Shown in pieces: positions 52,401-58,400 of a DNA stretch of 64,000 nt (the first letter of the stretch is position 1; each line of letters starts with the position of its first letter). A model generated the notes under the pieces. The model was not told the origin of the DNA. It did not search any database and saw only the letters and a program-made list of their open reading frames with translations. Location: NCBI GenBank assembly GCA_028023455.1, contig JAQFVV010000287.1, forward strand, positions 310,001 through 374,000, given 5' to 3'. Source of the DNA: Epiperipatus broadwayi (taxonomy: Eukaryota; Onychophora; Udeonychophora; Euonychophora; Peripatidae). The translations under genes and the position numbers were made by a program.

Positions 52401-55400
52401 GCTTTAAACCTGTAATTGTAAATGGATTAAGCTCTCAATTTTTTGAAGTTGTATCTTTTTGCTTTACTCATCAATGTAAACTATATCTACAATGTAAACT
52501 TTACAACAAAAATCTAAACTTTTAATAATATCTATTTTTTAAAGATTAAACATTATAAAATTAATTATATTAAACTAAATGCATATGTAATGTAATTAAT
52601 TTTTTATTGGTCCATAACAATTTTTGATCTCTTCTGATTTGCAAGTATTATGCCTTCCTGTCACTCCATAAATCTTTTTTAAAATTTTCTTTATATATTC
52701 TTCCATGCCCATTCCTTTTTGAATATACTCTTTTTCTCTTTCCCAGTAGTATCTAGTATTGATAATCTTTTCTGAAGCATTTTCTATATACTAATTAAAT
52801 ATAATTAGCCATCCACTTGCCATGCTTATGATCTGGGTGTGAACTGTGCCCAAATGAATTTCAAAATTTTTTCAATGGGCTTACAATTTCTTTTCCAATT
52901 ATCTCTCCCACAACCATCACAGCTAAAAATCCAGTATTGATCTATAAATGAAAATCTAATTATTCTTAGTAAGAGAATAAAGCTGCCAATTGGAAGGTGT
53001 AATAAATAATATTTCTTTCTTCACTGTTTTTTATTGAAGACTTGTTGGAAAAGACTTTTACTTGCAGTGGGTTATTTAAAGGCTGTTTTAACTTTTATAT
53101 AAATTTCCCATATTTAAAATATATATATAAATAATTTAAAAAAATTAATACTGCATTTAACTAAAAATCTAAAACTAAATAAAATGATTAATTCTAATGA
53201 AAGATATTTATAAAAAACTGATCTTTAAAGCACATACATGTTAAAAGCATTCAAAATATACAGGATGACATGCCCTCAGGCAAACCGTGGAGCTGAATAT
53301 TACGGCAAAACTTGGGCCACTATAAAGAGCAGAATTTCTCAACGCAAATATTTGTACAAAAGGGTGTTGAGCAAAAATGAAGGTAGCTCAGTATTCGTGG
53401 ACCACCAAAAGGTTCCTAATCATGAATTTGAACCTGCAAATGCTACAATAATTTCTATTGAAAGGAATGATATCAAGAGAAAAATTAAGGAGGCATGGTT
53501 TATAGCAAGAGATATAATGCAATAAACAGAAAATATATATGATTTTCTATTTAAAAAAGATGGACTATATGAATGAGCTTGCATAGATTTGCATAAATTA
53601 TTATAGTTGAAGGCTATGAATATGGGGAAGAAATCTCTGAAAGCACTTAGCTGTGAGAAATAATTATTTCAACTAAGAATTTAATTTCACTATATGCGTC
53701 AAGCGTATTAACTCTTACATATTTATTAATGGTGAAAAAAATTTGAAATTAAAATATGCTTTTAAAATATAAAATTTATATTAAACATAATAAAAAATCT
53801 TTGGTTAGAAACTAAGATAAAAAAATGAAATTTTTTTCTTCTTTTATTTACTGTTTATTCAATGTATACTAGTATTACTTTTTGCACAAATATGATAGTA
53901 TATAATAATCATTTTTCACAAATCTATGCATATATATTAAATGACCTGTGGTTGGGAAATTTAATCACTATTGGTCTAATACTTAACAAATATGAATGAG
54001 TAAAATAAAAAAAATCACAAATAATCTATCTAAATAAATATATAGCATACTTGAAAAGGCGCTTCTTCTTCAGATGGATTGCTAATTTCTAATATCTGGA
54101 AAGAAATTTTTCCTACTCGAATAATACCCATATTTAGTAAACAGTTTGAAATTGTAACTTCAGAACCTAAAAATAGAGAAAGATATAAAATTAAATAATC
54201 TTTTAATAAAAATTGAATTCAAAAATATTATTTTAATATTCTCTAATCTCATTTTAAGATGGTATTTAAACTGCATTTCAACGAATATGAATAGAAATAA
54301 ATTATCATAATAATTTAAAGTTTTCCCAAAAATATTAGTTTTATATTATTATCATTATTTACAACTATAGCTACTAAATTTATTTGATAAAATGATTCGA
54401 TTATTTATTTTTATCTATGAGAAAAACTTATTTAATTTTAATTAATATTATAATAAGATAAAAATAATTTTAAAAATGCATTTTTTAGATATTTCAGAAT
54501 TAATATATTATTATTAATAAATCCAATAGTCCAGCCCTGTAAGTATGAGTTTCAAATTGTTGTTTTTTTTATTATAAAATTATATAAATGCATTTTTTTT
54601 TTGTAAAGCATGCATATTTACATTTATTGACACTATTTGATACAATGTTGATGATATATGATATAATAGAATGAAGAAATTCTACTTTTAACAAAACAAA
54701 AGCTACCTCTATTTAAAATATTATGGGGACTCATTAGCAGTTATTAAAAAAAGACTTGCTTTTAATAATTAGTTTTAAATAATTGTGCTAATGAAATAAT
54801 AATCAAAAAAACATATCTCAGTTACCATGGTATTATAATGTGACTCTTTGAAAGAGACAAAATTTTACTCTTCAAATTTTACTAACTAGCTATAAGCACA
54901 TGCAACAAATAATCACATAGCAGAGGAAGCAACATATAATAAATTATGAAGTTGAAAAGTTTAATATTCGAATAGAGATTTATTAAAAAAGAAGTTGAAT
55001 CAAGTGGATTTGTCCCATAAACTTTCTCTGAGATGATCAGCTTGGTAGCTGTTCATAAACATATCTATATTAACTTAGCAGTTGCTGAGTGGAGAATGAA
55101 TGGCCTTAAAAAATCCTGAGTTCAATCCCTCTATTTACATGTACAAGAAACATTCATTATAAGCAAGTTGCATACTGCCTTAGAATTACATATTGCTTAG
55201 GAAATAGATATAAGTTCAATCCATCCCTCTCTTATTAATATATATATATATGGATACACTTATGGTTCAATAGTATGAGGGGTTAGATTAACATAATGTC
55301 TATCTGGGTATGACTGCATTATCAAATTCAATAAGGACTTTGAGCATTCCATCATCAGTTTTTCAATAAAATGGATGATTGAAGAGTCGGAAGGATGAGA

Positions 55401-58400
55401 AGAGTGAAGCCTGTCCATTAAAATTTGAGAAATTGCTATCAATATAAACCGAGCATTGATTGTATATATGTGGGAAAGATTATGATCAGGTCCAACTAAT
55501 AAATGCTGTTTTTGCATGAACTATATATATTGGGGATAATGTATATTTTTCACATGTGCATGGGCATGTGCATCAGTTACTTGAGATGGAGTGGAGAACA
55601 AATAGACTAAAAAATCCTGAGCTCAAATCCCCTTGCTTACATATATAAGAAACATTCAGTATAAGCCGGTTATATACTGCCTTAGAATTATATATTATTC
55701 ACTGCACATGTAGAAATCAAACTTACTGATGCTATAAGAATGACTTCATCCTACAACCATTTTAATATATGAAATATAAAACTATCACCAATATAATAGT
55801 AGTATTAGGAAAAGACATTTATGAATAATATTTATATGGATTCTAAGTAAGATTTCTTTTAATTATAGCATAAACTTCTTGTATCTTCTTTATTAATGTA
55901 ATATAAAAGATTAAAATTTTAGCATAATTAGATTAAAGCTAAATACTTAAATTGCTTTATATAAGAGAATAAAGTAGTCACTGTTAAATAAATAATTGAA
56001 TGGTTAACTGCTTAGGAGGTTATGTGATGTTTGAATACCAGAAATGCAGGCTTAATTTCAAGCCAAGAATTTTCAGTTCTTAAGTGCATCAGCTTATTGA
56101 TAGACTAAATCATCTAGGAAAAAACACTCATTAAATGTAAAAGATGAATAAAGCTTGTTTAAAAGTATTATTACTAATAATAAAACAGTTTCAAGTATTT
56201 TATAAGTTTTAGTAGTATTGATGATTTTTTTTAAATTTTATATAAAGTTTAACATAAAGTTTTATATAATGTTACTTTTATTACAGTGTGTTAAGAACAT
56301 GTAAGCATTATAATTGTTTATTGAAGTTACAGGGGAAAAAATTAAATAAATTTAAATTATGAAAACATTAAAATAATATAACATCCAAAACAAGGCAGAA
56401 ATTCAGCACCAATTATTCAAAAAATACAGTTTGTTACAACTATTGAACTAGACTGCTGCACCAGCTGAGAAGTAAGTATTCTGCAGAAATTTAGCAGATA
56501 TTTAGACTGATCCAATATGAACAATGGAGTGGAAAAATTAACAATTAATATGTTACATATTTTAGATCAGAATATAATAGATTAATTCAGCAAATATTAG
56601 TAAAAAAAATGTTACTGAATAAGATAATCATATGCATATTACTAACTTCTAAAAAAATTGATTGTTTATCCAAGTGGCCTGTATCAGCAAACTCGATTTA
56701 TTTTAATGAGTTTTAAAAACAACATGCATTTCTTTTCTTTTTCTCAATAATAAAATACTGAGGTATATAAAAATATTTATTAACTATCTATTGATTTATA
56801 ACATGTTATAATAATTATGATATAAAATGAATAGATTTAGAATTCTAACTTTTATTAATAAAACTTTGATAACATTGATGATGATTAGAATTGTACAGAA
56901 TCTTATTATGCTTATTATTTTATTAATTATAAACAAGAGATTAATAATCATTTTCTTGTTTTTTATCACTATTATTAAGAATGGTAATTAATTTGATATA
57001 CCAATCATCAAATAAGTTTTCACAACTCAAATCTATTCAAGAATGCCTCCCCCCCCCCTTTCCAAAAAAGTAATCAAAAAATAGTAATTTTCAGCAAAAA
57101 TTTCATCTCTTTTGGAGCAACCATTTACATGAGTAAGCATGCACATTGAATATTATTTTAAAGGCTCTGAGATTCCCACAAACTGGAAAACGAAACAAAT
57201 ATTTAGTACGACTGGTCATAATCAAGTTTATATATAATTTAATATAATACATAGATAGTAAGAAACATACAACAAAAATTACAAAGTACGTTTAATTACC
57301 TAAAGCTTCATGCATATCTATGAATAGTTAATTATTTGTTTACAAAAAAACATTTTTTGAATGATAAAGCAAAGAAAACGACAACTGCTGAAAATATTTT
57401 TAAAAAATTTTAACAAAAATTTAAAAATTCAATAAATATAAACATTCTAAATTGTACATATGTAAATACAGTGTACTATTTCAAAATAGCAACGTGCTAA
57501 GTAGAATTTTGACAAAGTCTCCTTTGTTTTTTTAAAAATTCTATACTTTTCGTGATATAGTTCCATGCTTACTAATATTTTTAGTACATGAAGACAATGG
57601 AATTCAAAATGCGACCATAATTTGCAGAAATCCTTGAGACTAAATCATGGAAGACATATTCCCATTTTGATATGTGAATGAGTCCCACATAAACACATTT
57701 TATAGCTTTTTTAATTAAAGAACCTTCTCTGAGAAATTACTTTACGAATTAATGAAATAGTCTTCAAATTTAACTTGATTGATTTCTAACAAACTCCTAC
57801 AATAGCTTCCCTTCCACCTAATCATGTCTCCATTATTGTGAATATAGTTATTGTCAAAGATGATTGTAAAATCAAAACTGATTTGCCCCAAAAAGAAAAT
57901 TATCCTCTACTCTTCCTATAAAAAGTGGCATCATTAAATATTGTAGTTTGGCAGACAATATTACAGATAAAATATTAATTTATAGTTTTAATATTTTACA
58001 AAATGACAGGAAAGCTCAAAAATACTTGCTTATGCTCATAAATAAAATTTGTAAATATAACAAGTTAAAATAATGCTACACAGCTTTGCATCATCTTAGA
58101 AACTTTTTTGGGTCACAAGAAGACAATAGGAATTTTAAAAAAAAAAATTTTCCAGATTCCCATCTAGAGCAATGTTTAATAAATGAGTATTAAATAGTTA
58201 GAAAATAAATCCCCAGATTAATCTAAATTAGTCATATGAGTGTCACTTATGATCCACCTTCAGTTCTTTTATGTACAGATTTATATTTTTACCAGGGCAG
58301 AGCCCATGGTTTATTTTCACCTTTAAGCAATATATTAAATACTTTACAATTTTGTACTATTCACAAATCACAATGTGCAATATGAGATAAAGTTTACATT

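Larger units (their letters stand above)
42838..54050. other. CFAP65 intron, 11.2 kb
   Basis: Holds a PLE 3' end, a promoter-like segment, degenerate tandem repeats, three hairpin or tandem elements and an isolated GIY-YIG fragment. 44,815-46,330 and 46,420-47,410 show AT-rich sequence with scattered atcatc runs and no gene. 49,070-49,880 and 50,815-53,237 likewise show no gene. The open frames at 51,246-51,506 and 51,517-51,705 are low-complexity. Confidence 0.7.
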
